Notes: generated by a model not told the origin, from the sequence alone. Counted from the stretch's first letter, positions 43,609 to 53,252 are shown. The stretch is 64,000 nt of DNA from an uncultured Prevotellaceae bacterium (GCA_900315455.1 OMZE01000024.1:1-64000), one strand, 5' to 3'. Numbers and translations are program-made.

Positions 43609-43788
43609 TTAGTCATCCCAGAGGCTTCTGGTGCCTGTCATCTCACCCTCGTCGAACGAAGAGGTGTTGGCGTCAACGGTACCAGGGTTTTGTGTACCAT
43701 GTGAGTCCTGGGTGCCCTCTCCTTCGAGAATGTTCTCGGCGCTGAGGAATACAATCTCAGTCAACGGCGCAATATACTTCTTTTCCAT
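43609..43788 (-). CDS. Small acidic peptide, 59 residues (left copy)
   Basis: MEKKYIAPLTEIVFLSAENI starts the chain and RSLWDD ends it, with EGTQDSHGTQNPGTVDANTS in between. It begins 19 nt after the BspA-like gene stop on the same strand, so it belongs to that operon. It matches the right copy (50835-51014) at about 51 of 59 residues, and in a 90-nt core only four third-codon positions differ. No signal peptide, no Cys. I know no family; the ends resemble other Prevotella short peptides. Confidence 0.75.
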   Translation of the reverse strand: MEKKYIAPLTEIVFLSAENILEGEGTQDSHGTQNPGTVDANTSSFDEGEMTGTRSLWDD

Positions 43789-43807
43789 TTTTTGAAATCT
43801 CCTTTAA

Positions 43808-46800
43808 TTATTTGATAACCACTTTCTTGTTATTGTGGATGTAGATGCCCTTCGTCGGGTTCGTCACCTTCACACCCTGCAGGGTGTACCAAGCATCCTT
43901 CTCATAGGTCTGAGCGGCGGTGCCAATGGTCTGGATGCCGTCGGTCATATCCTCATCGAACGAGAATCCCAAGACACAGATGGTGTTAACTCCAGAAGAA
44001 GCAGCCACACGGTCCTCAAGATAGAACTCAGGCATCTGGTCGCTGGACTCGTTGAAGTTGTTGAAACGTCCGGAAGGAATCTTGGCAAAGGCACGGTTCA
44101 GGCGGAGTTGACCTGGCTGCAGGCGAACCCATCCACCTTTACCACCAGCAGCAGACTTGCTGAAGCCGAAGTTGCGGTACTGCTTGTTACCGGCATAGAA
44201 CATGTTGTTGTCCCAATCCCATGGCAGAACAGGTGCTACCAAACATTCTTGGTCGTAAGAACCTTGCAGCATGTTGATATCGTCGTTCCAGTCAATATCT
44301 GTATTATTAGTAGCAATAGCCTCCAAACGCTGTTGCTCATAGCGTCCTTCCGTGTGACGATACTGTGGGAACATATAGTCGTTCTCAGTATAATGATTAC
44401 CGAAAATGAGCAATGCTCTGTTTTCATTCATTGTAGTCGAGTAGAGCACCACGCCCGTTCCCTCAGGAACATAACTACGAGTGTTGTCTTCTTCGGAAAT
44501 TACCTGACCAGTTGATGTGTCCATACGCTGATGAATAGGTCTCAGCGCCTTGAGCATGATTTTACCCTTTACTGTCAAGAGAGCATACCTCTTATATTTC
44601 TTATACTTGGCCTTGTCTTCTGCACTCATTGTGCTATACAACTGATAGTCGGGCTCACCGCCTGTCTTCTCGTTAATGTTTACATAACCACCTTTTGCGG
44701 TAGCCACATAGTCACTTAACTCGGACTTGTAATCGAGTGCACGGTATGCGGTAATACCTGCGGGAAGGAGTGTCACGCCAGTATCCACTGAACGGCTATA
44801 GGTACGGAGGAATTCACCTTTTGGAATGATTTCTGCATCACCGGTGTTGATGAACTCAAGCCAGCCGTTGCCATAGTAGCGTGGACCACCAACCCATTTT
44901 GGGAATCCAGGCTGATCCTTTGCAAGTTGGGCCATACCGTTGGTGTATTCACTTTCACAAGGCACCGATTTATAGAACGCTTGCAGGTTGTCCTGAGTGA
45001 TTATACAAGAGCCGCCATCTAAATCCGTCTTGTAGTCTCCTACGAAGAAGTCATAAGCAGAAGTGTATCCTGTTGTACCACGCACAGGAAGATTTCTCGG
45101 AAAAATCAAGCGGGCAGCCACATCAACATTATCAATTTGTGTCTGCACATTGGTCACGTCAAAGTCGAATGCGCCTTGCTCGCAAATACATTCGTCTGCA
45201 AAAGTGCCATCACAGGGAACCACTTCCACGGTACGGATGGTCTTGGTGTTGTTGAAAGCACCAGTTCCGTGGCCACCCGTTGCCTGAATCACCTTGGGAT
45301 GGCTACACAGTCTCACGGTGATGATACCATTGGTTTTGTCGGTGGTGCTACACTCGCTGAAAGCCTTATCTTCGATGAGGGTGAGCCTGTGGCATTCCGC
45401 AAGGTCTACAGTATTCATGTTAACATCCTGCAGGAAACTCTGTGTTTCGATTCTTACAAGATTAGGAGAGAACGTGACGTTAGTGAGCATGGGGGTTTGA
45501 GCAAAGGCATATGACCCAATGACCAGGTCTTCGTTGGCATCCGTTCCTGTAAACACAATATTCTCAAGAAGGCCACAGTGCTTAGTGACAATTTCATTTT
45601 CACTTCCACCGCCACCGATTAATTCCAGCGTCGGGGGGAGTTTCAGAGTTTTGAGGTAATTATGCCAATAGAATGTAGCTAAGCTACTGGTACCTTCGGT
45701 CTTAATGCCTTCGCCAAACTCATTTTGTCCGCCGTATGCGAAATATCTTATTCCAGTACAATTAGAGAAGTCCAATGTCTCTACGTGTGAGGATGAGAAC
45801 ACCTGGTTGGCAAAGAATTTGAGATTCGGTCCTGACGGAAGGAGGACAGTAGTAAGATTGTTCCAACTGTCATTACCCATATTGAATGCAGCGTAATCAA
45901 TTTTCACAAGATTTGTCAGTTTGCTCAGGTCAACCTTTGTGAACTGAGTACAATTCTTGAATGCGTCAGCACCAATAACTTTCAAAGTAGTAGGGAATTC
46001 CACATTCCCAATCTTGGATTGTTTTTGGTCAGATTCATTTTGGCCATAGGAACCGAATGCATAAGCACCAATCCATTCAATCTGTGTATTCTTAAATGAC
46101 ACAGTCTCAAGATTTGGACAAATCTCGGGGGAGCACAGTCTATCTTGGATAGCCTTGAAGTTGCTGCTGTTGGGGAACGTTATGCCAGTGAGCGCATTTT
46201 TACACTTGTCGAACTCAAATTTGGTGCCCTGTGCAGCTGCTTGAACAGTTCCTGTATTTTCACCGGTAACGGTAACTTCGGATGCGTCATAAACATTACC
46301 ATTTTGGTCTTTCCAAATTTCCTGCTGGGTAACGTAATGTTTTTTATTACCGTGTTCAAAGCCCCCGTTATTGCCCCAGTCAGTCCAGTAATAACCATTT
46401 TCATCTTGATAAATAGTCTTAGACGATTCTACCACTGAACCATCCACATTAACCCAAGCCGTGGTTTTCGTCACATTTACAGGATAAGTTTCAGTCGAAT
46501 TAATATAACTGTAACTTGAACTGAGGTAATCAGCAGAGGTTTTCACCTTTGATACGAGGTTGGTACAAGCAGCCAGGTCAAGATTGATGGCTCTGGTTTG
46601 TCCGGAACCATGATCTGCACAATCGTAGACGAACTGGTCCAGTTTATCCTTCCATTGGCTGTTGGTAAAAGGACCGTCGAGCACAAGATTCTGAATCTTT
46701 TGATACCATTCTTTTTGTTGTCCTTCAAAATCATTCAAATCGAAATCTCCACCTGTGTATTTCACAGTCAGAGTTCCATTACCTTCATCCCAATTGTAGG

Positions 46801-46897
46801 TGCCACCTGACCATGTTGGCCATTCTTCTGTGGCGTCCTGTCCCCAACTAAAAAGGGCGACAGTCATCATCAGAAATGTAGTAAATAATTTTTTCAT
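43808..46897 (-). CDS. Large secreted BspA-like leucine-rich-repeat protein (left cassette)
   Basis: The product is 1029 residues. Signal peptide MKKLFTTFLMMTVALFSWGQ. The first 120 residues have a WPTWSGGTYNWDEGNGTLTV opening and end at a LDLAACTNLVSKVKTSADYL segment. Then come leucine-rich, BspA-like repeats with TFP..L..I...AF patterns (for example FPTTLKVIGADAFKNCTQFT). From about residue 680 the chain is unlike LRR: FLRTYSRSVDTGVTLLPAGI, VPEGTGVVLYSTTMNENRAL and RFNNFNESSDQMPEFYLEDR, a region shared with the right-cassette protein. The C-terminus (KDAWYTLQGVKVTNPTKGIY then IHNNKKVVIK) looks like a type IX-type sorting tail. BspA-like proteins bind host proteins or fibres. Confidence 0.88.
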   Translation of the reverse strand: MKKLFTTFLMMTVALFSWGQDATEEWPTWSGGTYNWDEGNGTLTVKYTGGDFDLNDFEGQQKEWYQKIQNLVLDGPFTNSQWKDKLDQFVYDCADHGSGQTRAINLDLAACTNLVSKVKTSADYLSSSYSYINSTETYPVNVTKTTAWVNVDGSVVESSKTIYQDENGYYWTDWGNNGGFEHGNKKHYVTQQEIWKDQNGNVYDASEVTVTGENTGTVQAAAQGTKFEFDKCKNALTGITFPNSSNFKAIQDRLCSPEICPNLETVSFKNTQIEWIGAYAFGSYGQNESDQKQSKIGNVEFPTTLKVIGADAFKNCTQFTKVDLSKLTNLVKIDYAAFNMGNDSWNNLTTVLLPSGPNLKFFANQVFSSSHVETLDFSNCTGIRYFAYGGQNEFGEGIKTEGTSSLATFYWHNYLKTLKLPPTLELIGGGGSENEIVTKHCGLLENIVFTGTDANEDLVIGSYAFAQTPMLTNVTFSPNLVRIETQSFLQDVNMNTVDLAECHRLTLIEDKAFSECSTTDKTNGIITVRLCSHPKVIQATGGHGTGAFNNTKTIRTVEVVPCDGTFADECICEQGAFDFDVTNVQTQIDNVDVAARLIFPRNLPVRGTTGYTSAYDFFVGDYKTDLDGGSCIITQDNLQAFYKSVPCESEYTNGMAQLAKDQPGFPKWVGGPRYYGNGWLEFINTGDAEIIPKGEFLRTYSRSVDTGVTLLPAGITAYRALDYKSELSDYVATAKGGYVNINEKTGGEPDYQLYSTMSAEDKAKYKKYKRYALLTVKGKIMLKALRPIHQRMDTSTGQVISEEDNTRSYVPEGTGVVLYSTTMNENRALLIFGNHYTENDYMFPQYRHTEGRYEQQRLEAIATNNTDIDWNDDINMLQGSYDQECLVAPVLPWDWDNNMFYAGNKQYRNFGFSKSAAGGKGGWVRLQPGQLRLNRAFAKIPSGRFNNFNESSDQMPEFYLEDRVAASSGVNTICVLGFSFDEDMTDGIQTIGTAAQTYEKDAWYTLQGVKVTNPTKGIYIHNNKKVVIK

Positions 46898-48221
46898 CTT
46901 AAATGTTTATTATTTAATAATTGTTAATAAAATGTTAATTCGGTCATATAATTTCGACAAGACTGTTTTCCTGAAATCCCATCTTTTTTCCAGATTGTTG
47001 GGCGCCAACATGCCGTTTTTGTTTTGCAGCCTGATGGATTTCGCCTGGTTTTGGCTCTGGTATTGATTTCAAAGAACATTTTCTTGTCGTGAGAGGTTGC
47101 CGGCAGGTGATTCATACTTGCGGCTTATTAGGTCATTCAATGCTCATCGCATGCCGTTGGTCAAGGTGGCGTACCTTTTGTGGTCAATTGGATTTTCTCT
47201 TTTCTCATCTCACTCATTCTATCATATAGGGTTATCAATATTTTTCGCTATAGACACCAACCATTTACACTGGTTGGGGGAGTGTGCTCAAGAGGGTGGG
47301 ATAATGTCAGCAATTCGACGAAGACAAGTTACGCATTCCCTACATTGAGTGCTTAAGCGCAGACGCAATTGACGCTTATTAACGATTTTCTGTGCAAAAA
47401 TAATGTATTCTTTTTATTTACGAAAGTATTTGCGGCATTTTTTTCCGAAAAAAGTTAAATTCATCAGAAATCTTTACAAAATTGGCGGTATTTTGACTAG
47501 AAAAAGTATATTTTCCGTATTTATAAGCAAAATGCATCCTCTTTTAGTGATATAACATATAGTAAAAAACGCACCATTTTTGGTCAAAAAGTAAGGAGGA
47601 TGATTTATCAACGATTCGCTGACAGAGCCAAATGAAAAACGGATTGAAAAATATTTTACATACGAAAAAAATATTAGCCTGAAAAGGAATCGAATGTTAA
47701 GGCACTTTCTGGCCCTTTTGGCATCCCCATCTTTTCCACAGTGGCGATGGCTTGCTGATGAGAGTGGTAAAATATAAGCCGCTCATTATCGATGATGTTA
47801 AAAAAGCAATCCTCCTGGCCTATCCATACCAAAAGACAGGTATTTGTATAAAAGAGAAAGAGTCATTCTGTCTACAACAATAAATCATACCAGTAAAAAG
47901 CAATTGCATATTAATTCACAACATTTTAAAGAATGCAGACAATTGTCTACAACGTCATTTCCCGAATTCAAATTCGCACAAAAACCACGGTCAAAACAAC
48001 CAAATCGTCGCAAAACACCCGTTTTTCCATGCGAAATGCAGTTTGGCGACATGCCACTTCCACCTCACCCCCACTCTCCCGACCCCATCATCAACAAAAA
48101 AACAAGAAGGTGCCACACCAGAAAAACGCTTCTGCATATAAGTGTAATTTTGCCAATTTACGAAACAAACATTAAAAAGAAAGCCTCAAATCTTAAAAAA
48201 TCTAAAAAAATAAGATTGTTG

Positions 48222-48253
48222 TTTGGGCACACAGAAAAAAAAATCTACTTTTG
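48222..48253 (+). promoter_or_regulatory. Promoter of the right BspA-like cassette
   Basis: TTTG (48222-48225), 20 nt and TACTTTTG (48246-48253) match the consensus. The leader to the ATG is about 200 nt. Confidence 0.7.
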
Positions 48254-48266
48254 TGACCAAAGTTCG

Positions 48267-48278
48267 GTGTGCGCACAC
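48267..48278 (+). promoter_or_regulatory. Perfect 12-bp palindrome just after the promoter
   Basis: GTGTGCGCACAC lies 14 nt downstream of the -7 box. The half GCACACAG also overlaps the -33 region at 48227-48234. Both may bind a regulator. Confidence 0.4.
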
Positions 48279-48455
48279 AGCGGTTGTGCCACATGACAAT
48301 CCAAGAGCGAAACCAATGACATCCGGGAAACCCCGCTCAATAGGTACAGCAATAAAAGGAAAATCAGCATCAAAGTACTGAATTAACCCCACCAAATTTA
48401 TTATCAACCACTTCGATTCATCAACTATTCAACTATTCATAACCCAACATCACAA

Positions 48456-50738
48456 ATGAAAAAGATTGTTACTGTATTAGCATTGTTATCTCTGGTTATG
48501 ACTTCCAGAGCAGGAATCACTGGCTCATACGACTACGCCACCAAGACCCTGACGGTGAACTATGTGTATGTGGCCGACCCCTACGACGCCAACAACGACG
48601 GCATTAACCCCAGCGACCTCAACTACCTCAACCTCAATGCCGGCATGGTGGACAGGATTGTGCTCACTGGCGAATGGAAGAACAAGAACATGCAAAAAGC
48701 GGGCGAACTTGTAATCAAGTACGCATCAAGACAAGACCCCGTGGAACTGGACCTCTCTGCCTGCAAGGGACTGGTGAGCAAGTTCAAATCAGTAACAGAC
48801 AACATCAATGTACAGGACTTCGACAACACTACCACCACATTCTCCTATGAGCCGATGTGGGGTGAGACCTTCAACCTCGACAAGGCGCGTGAGGAAGACC
48901 GCCTGAGCGGCATCGTCTTCCCTGCCAATTCCCCAAACTTCACCTATGTTCCCGGTGAGTTGGTGAACTATTCAGCGAACCTGAAAAAGGTGGTGATTTC
49001 GGAAGGCATCAAGGCTATCGGCAACAAAGCATTCATGGGCTCAAAAATCGAGAACCTCACTCTTGGCTCCACCGTGACCGAGATTGGCAAATGCGCTTTC
49101 ATGGAGAGCAACATCACAACCCTCGACCTCTCGAAACTGAAACTCTCGAAAATCCGCCAGCAGACCTTCCGCGACTGCAAGAAACTCGCCAGCGTGGACT
49201 TCCCCACCACCATCACCCAGATACAGGCAGAAGCCTTCCAGCGCACCCCTATCGTGAAGGCCGACCTCAGCCAATGCCACCAACTGAACTTGCTGGCCTA
49301 CCAGTGCTTCAGCGAGTGCACTTCGCTCGAAAGCGTAATTATATGTACACACGAGAAGGTGATCAGAGGTGCCAACCAAATCAGCGACGACGGCACTGCA
49401 GCCGGTGGTGGCGCATTCTACAACGCACGCAACATCAAGGTGGTGGAAATCAAATACTGCAACGGCACCGACGTGACGAAGTGCTGGTGTGAGAATGCCG
49501 CCTTCGACTACGACGTCACACACGTGCAGACACGCCTCGACCGCATTCCCGAAGCCTGCAAACTCATCTACCCGAAGGGTGACAACGCCAGCGCTCCTTA
49601 CAAGTCGAACTTCGACTTCTTCGTGGGCGAGTACAAGACCAACGCCGTCATCCGCCAGAGCAACCTGCTGAAATACTGGAGATACATTCCCGCAAGGGGA
49701 CAGAACGTGGCAGAACTGCCCAATGGCCTCGCTTCCCAATACAACCTGAACAACTACAAGGGTAACGGTTGGCTGGAGTTCCTCAGCACCGGCGACGGCG
49801 AGATTATTGAAGAGGGTGAATTCCTGCGTACCTACAGCCGCACATTCGGCGACGGTGCCGTGCTCCTCCCCAGCATCATTACCGCCTACCGTGCCATCGA
49901 CTACGTGTCGACAGTGTGGGACTTCGTGAAAGACAAGAACGGTGAGTGGGTGCTCGTCAATGAGAACGACCCCAACGAAGGCTACAAACTGAAAGACAGC
50001 GACGACGAAGGCAAGACCACCTATGCCCGCCTGACCATCGGCGGACAACTGCTGCTCCGTCCGCTCCGTCCGCTCGACAGCGACGGCGATGAGGTGAAAG
50101 CACTCAGTTACATCCCCGAAAACACAGGCGTGGTGCTCTATTCGAAGGGTATCAACGAAGACGCCTTCCTGATATTCGACGCCTACAAAGGCCATGACTA
50201 TGACCTGTCGAGGGAATATCCCCACACCGGCGACCGCTATGAGGCAGGACGTTTCTCCTGGGAGGAAGACGACATCAACATGCTCGAGGGCTCGTATGGC
50301 GACGACTGTCCCGTGGCACCTGTCTACCCCTGGGTCTACGACAACGAGGAGGACTACACCGGTGGTCATTACACATCTAACAAGGAGTATCGCAACTTCG
50401 GCTTCAACAAGTCGGTGATGAAATGGCGCCGTCTCACCCCGGGCCTGCTCCGCCTGAACCGTGCCTACGCACATATCCCCATCATACGCTTTAACAACCA
50501 CAACGAAACTTCCGACCAGATGCCAGACTTCACCCTTGAAGACCACCTCACTGAACCCAGCGACAACATGGTGGTGCTCTCGAGCCTGTTTGAGGACGAA
50601 CTTGACGGCATCGACGCCATCCACGTCACCAAAGAAGCCACAGAGAAAGACGCTTGGTACACGCTCCAGGGCGTGAAAGTGGAGAACCCCATCAGGGGCG
50701 CTTATATCCACAACAACAAGGTGGTGGTGATCAAGTAA
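48456..50738 (+). CDS. Large secreted BspA-like leucine-rich-repeat protein (right cassette)
   Basis: The product is 760 residues. Signal peptide MKKIVTVLALLSLVMTSRAG. The LRR part (about 150-350) has GKCAFMESNITTLDLSKLKL and DFPTTITQIQAEAFQRTPIV. From about 410 the chain aligns with the left protein: FLRTYSRTFGDGAVLLPSII, PENTGVVLYSKGINEDAFLI, FNNHNETSDQMPDFTLEDHL, and the sorting-like end DAWYTLQGVKVENPIRGAYI then HNNKVVVIK. It is 269 residues shorter mainly in the LRR region. The small peptide gene begins 96 bp later. Confidence 0.88.
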   Translation: MKKIVTVLALLSLVMTSRAGITGSYDYATKTLTVNYVYVADPYDANNDGINPSDLNYLNLNAGMVDRIVLTGEWKNKNMQKAGELVIKYASRQDPVELDLSACKGLVSKFKSVTDNINVQDFDNTTTTFSYEPMWGETFNLDKAREEDRLSGIVFPANSPNFTYVPGELVNYSANLKKVVISEGIKAIGNKAFMGSKIENLTLGSTVTEIGKCAFMESNITTLDLSKLKLSKIRQQTFRDCKKLASVDFPTTITQIQAEAFQRTPIVKADLSQCHQLNLLAYQCFSECTSLESVIICTHEKVIRGANQISDDGTAAGGGAFYNARNIKVVEIKYCNGTDVTKCWCENAAFDYDVTHVQTRLDRIPEACKLIYPKGDNASAPYKSNFDFFVGEYKTNAVIRQSNLLKYWRYIPARGQNVAELPNGLASQYNLNNYKGNGWLEFLSTGDGEIIEEGEFLRTYSRTFGDGAVLLPSIITAYRAIDYVSTVWDFVKDKNGEWVLVNENDPNEGYKLKDSDDEGKTTYARLTIGGQLLLRPLRPLDSDGDEVKALSYIPENTGVVLYSKGINEDAFLIFDAYKGHDYDLSREYPHTGDRYEAGRFSWEEDDINMLEGSYGDDCPVAPVYPWVYDNEEDYTGGHYTSNKEYRNFGFNKSVMKWRRLTPGLLRLNRAYAHIPIIRFNNHNETSDQMPDFTLEDHLTEPSDNMVVLSSLFEDELDGIDAIHVTKEATEKDAWYTLQGVKVENPIRGAYIHNNKVVVIK

Positions 50739-50834
50739 TGTACGGGCTGCGCCCGATTGAAAATTGAAAATTGAAAATTGGCATTCTAACCCATTTTTCA
50801 AAATAAACAATAAAACAAACAAGTTTTCAGAATT

Positions 50835-51014
50835 ATGGAAAAGAAGTATATTGCGCCATTGACAGACATCGTTATCATCAGTGCAGAAAACATTCTCGAA
50901 GGAGAGGGCACCCAGGACTCACATGGAACACAAAACCCTGGTACCGTTGACGCCAACACCTCATCGTTCGACGAAGATGAGTTCAGCACCCCAAGAAGCC
51001 TCTGGGACGATTGA
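50835..51014 (+). CDS. Small acidic peptide, 59 residues (right copy)
   Basis: MEKKYIAPLTDIVIISAENI starts the chain and RSLWDD ends it. About 51 of 59 residues match the left copy at 43.7 kb. The gene lies between the large BspA-like protein and a terminator, in the same order as in the left cassette. It is too short for usual ORF cut-offs. The preceding 96 bp carries a CGGGC/GCCCG hairpin and ATTGAAA heptamers. No function is known. Confidence 0.75.
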   Translation: MEKKYIAPLTDIVIISAENILEGEGTQDSHGTQNPGTVDANTSSFDEDEFSTPRSLWDD

Positions 51015-51042
51015 TAAGGTGTGACGTCATTGAGCGGCACTG

Positions 51043-51086
51043 ACGACAAGGAAAGCCTGTAAAAAGTTATAGGCTTTTCTTGTCGT
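51043..51086 (+). terminator. Terminator of the right BspA-like/small-peptide operon
   Basis: A 16-bp stem (51043-51058 with 51071-51086, one G-U pair) has a 12-nt loop and a T-containing right arm. It is the counterpart of the terminator at 43545-43574. Confidence 0.75.
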
Positions 51087-51157
51087 ATCATCCCGTAAGG
51101 TAGAACAAAAAAGTAGTTAAAGGGATTTATGTACTGCTATTACATGATTTATAAAAT

Positions 51158-52903
51158 ATGAGAAGAACGGTATTCATGATGTTTGGCCTCATGCTCTCGC
51201 TGACAGCCACGGGTGAGAACATCGCATTCAACGACAGCAAAGTGAAAGACTATTGCCTGCTGCACTGGGACGACAACCATGACGGAGAAATCAGCATGGA
51301 GGAAGCCGCCTCGGTGACCAGCCTCGGCACAGTCTTCGGAGGCACCAACATCGAGTCTTTCGACGAACTGCAGTATTTCACCGGTCTGACAAAGATCAAC
51401 TCCCAGGAGTTCTACGACTGCACCAGCCTAAAGCGCATCACGCTGCCCCAACAGGTGACTAGCATCGGCGGCAGCGCCTTCTATGGATGTACCGCCCTCA
51501 CCACCATCGACATACCTGCATCGGTGACCACCATCGACAGTTATGCCTTCAACGGCTGCATCCTCCTCAACAGCCTGACGTTGCACGAAGGACTGACCAC
51601 CATCGGGAATTACGCGTTCAGTTTCTGCAAGTCGCTGACCAACCTCTCCATACCGGCAAGCGTGACCAGCATCTCTGCCAGCGCATTCAGAAGTTGTTCT
51701 TCCATCTCCACCATCAAAGTAGCGACAGAAAACGCAGTGTATGACTCTCGCGAGGACTGCAACGCCATCATCAAGTCGAACACCAACACGTTGTTGATTG
51801 GGGCGGCATCAACCGTCATCCCATCGTCGGTGACCGCCATCGGCACGAATGCCTTCTACGGCAATACCGCACTGACCTCCATCGTCATCCCTGAAGGCGT
51901 GACAACTATCGGCGCTTCGGCTTTCTCGGGATGCACCATACTCACCAACGTGGAAACGCCCAGCACACTCACTACCATCGGTTCGGATGCGTTCAGTGGG
52001 TGTACGAAACTCGCACGCGTCATCCTCTCCGAAGGACTGGTGAGCATCGAGTCGAACGCGTTCAAGCAGTGCAAGGCACTCACGAAAATCCGTATCCCCT
52101 CTACCGTGACAACCCTCGCCACCCAGGCGTTCTACCAGTCGACGGCTCTCGTGAAGGTGGCAGTAGACTTCACCACACCTATCAGCATCAAGAACAATGT
52201 ATTCTCCAACAGGAAGAATGCCACGCTTTACGTGCCGGAAGGATGCACCGGCATCTTCGCCGAGACAAGCATCTGGAATGAATTCAAGAATGTGGTGGAA
52301 CAGAAGAAGGAGGTCAGTGCATCGGCTGCTCCCAAAGAACTGAATCCCGGAGAGGAAACAACCATCACGGTGAGTCTCGACAACGACGACTTCTACGACT
52401 ATGGTTCATTCGAGATGGACCTCACCTTCCCCAACGGCTTCACGCCAGATATCAACTCCCTTGCCCTTGCCAGCCGTTGCGACGGAATGCAGGCCACGCT
52501 GGAAAAGACGGGCGAGAATACTTACCACCTGACATGCTCTTCCACCAACGCCACGGTGACAGGCGCGGAGGGTGCCCTCTTCACCATTACCGTGAACTCG
52601 GCATCGACAGTGGAAATGAGAGAATATCAGGCCACGATAACGAATATCTCTCTGGGAACTGACGAAGGAAACGTGGTGACTGCCGATGACACGGAGGCAT
52701 CGTGGACAGTAAAGGGATATCACCTTGGCGACGTGAACCATGATGGATTTGTCAACATCTACGACGTGACATTGGAAATCGACTACATCCTCGATATGGA
52801 GCCCATGAACTTCCACGTCACCGAGGCCGACATCAACGAAGACGGCTTCATCAACATCTACGACGTGACGCTCCTCATCGACTATATCCTCAACATGAAC
52901 TGA
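51158..52903 (+). CDS. BspA-type leucine-rich-repeat protein with cohesin-like and dockerin-like domains
   Basis: The product is 581 residues. Signal segment MRRTVFMMFGLMLSLTATGE, then an EF-hand-like DDNHDGEISMEEAASV (about 30-50) and LRR_5 repeats (about 75-360, for example LKRITLPQQVTSIGGSAFYG). Residues about 385-500 form a cohesin-like beta domain: PKELNPGEETTITVSLDNDD, FYDYGSFEMDLTFPNGFTPD and GAEGALFTITVNSA. Two dockerin-like repeats close the chain: GDVNHDGFVNIYDVTLEIDY and EADINEDGFINIYDVTLLID. The left paralogue (42152-43486) lacks the cohesin-like domain. One chain with both a cohesin-like and a dockerin-like part could self-associate, but this is inference. Confidence 0.9.
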   Translation: MRRTVFMMFGLMLSLTATGENIAFNDSKVKDYCLLHWDDNHDGEISMEEAASVTSLGTVFGGTNIESFDELQYFTGLTKINSQEFYDCTSLKRITLPQQVTSIGGSAFYGCTALTTIDIPASVTTIDSYAFNGCILLNSLTLHEGLTTIGNYAFSFCKSLTNLSIPASVTSISASAFRSCSSISTIKVATENAVYDSREDCNAIIKSNTNTLLIGAASTVIPSSVTAIGTNAFYGNTALTSIVIPEGVTTIGASAFSGCTILTNVETPSTLTTIGSDAFSGCTKLARVILSEGLVSIESNAFKQCKALTKIRIPSTVTTLATQAFYQSTALVKVAVDFTTPISIKNNVFSNRKNATLYVPEGCTGIFAETSIWNEFKNVVEQKKEVSASAAPKELNPGEETTITVSLDNDDFYDYGSFEMDLTFPNGFTPDINSLALASRCDGMQATLEKTGENTYHLTCSSTNATVTGAEGALFTITVNSASTVEMREYQATITNISLGTDEGNVVTADDTEASWTVKGYHLGDVNHDGFVNIYDVTLEIDYILDMEPMNFHVTEADINEDGFINIYDVTLLIDYILNMN

Positions 52904-52907
52904 CTTC

Positions 52908-52931
52908 AAGGGTAGCCAAAAGGCTACCCTT
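52908..52931 (+). terminator. Terminator after the LRR-cohesin-dockerin gene
   Basis: A perfect 10-bp stem AAGGGTAGCC/GGCTACCCTT with an AAAA loop is followed by TATT. A second GACGC-type hairpin with a T-tract lies at 52956-52985. Confidence 0.78.
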
Positions 52932-53111
52932 TATTGAAAATTGAAGATTGAAGATAAAAGACGCTACGAGATGTGGCGTCTTTTTCTGCATTTTTCCTGA
53001 CTATGAGGATGGGCTATCTGGGCGTTCAGGCGAATTTAAATAAACTGCTCACGCTCGGCAGTGTTCAAAAGTATTTGCACTGCTTCAATGGTCTTTACAC
53101 CCCCTTCGGTT

Positions 53112-53245
53112 CCCCCGTTATCGGGGGACAGAAACGCTTAATCGCAGTTTTGCAATACGTCTGCCAGAAGTATAAGCATTTACAATGCGATTGTTTCGGA
53201 TTAGAAATCCTTATACTCAATGCGTCGGAATTGCAAATTCCGACG
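53112..53245. repeat. REP-like structured spacer
   Basis: Stems CCCCCG/CGGGGG (53112-53127), outer AGTATAAG/CTTATACT (53169-53176 with 53210-53217) enclosing GGATT/AATCC, and CGTCGGAATT/AATTCCGACG (53223-53245) form a nested structure. It lies in the 350-bp spacer between convergent genes. No gene is seen there. Confidence 0.55.
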
Positions 53246-53252
53246 AACAATC

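Larger units (their letters stand above)
46898..48455. other. 1.56-kb A/T-rich spacer between the two divergent cassettes
   Basis: I see no convincing gene; the open frames there have no family look. Minus-strand TATTTTTG at 47402-47395 may serve the left cassette. A hairpin ACCAACCA/TGGTTGG (47256-47277) and a plus-strand promoter at 48222-48253 are the only clear signals. The A/T content is higher than in the genes around it. Confidence 0.6.

Noticed and set aside
47844-48296. 150-residue ORF in the spacer between cassettes
   Set aside because: A basic, Lys/His-rich composition without a family look, in an A/T-rich region that holds promoter signals on the same strand.
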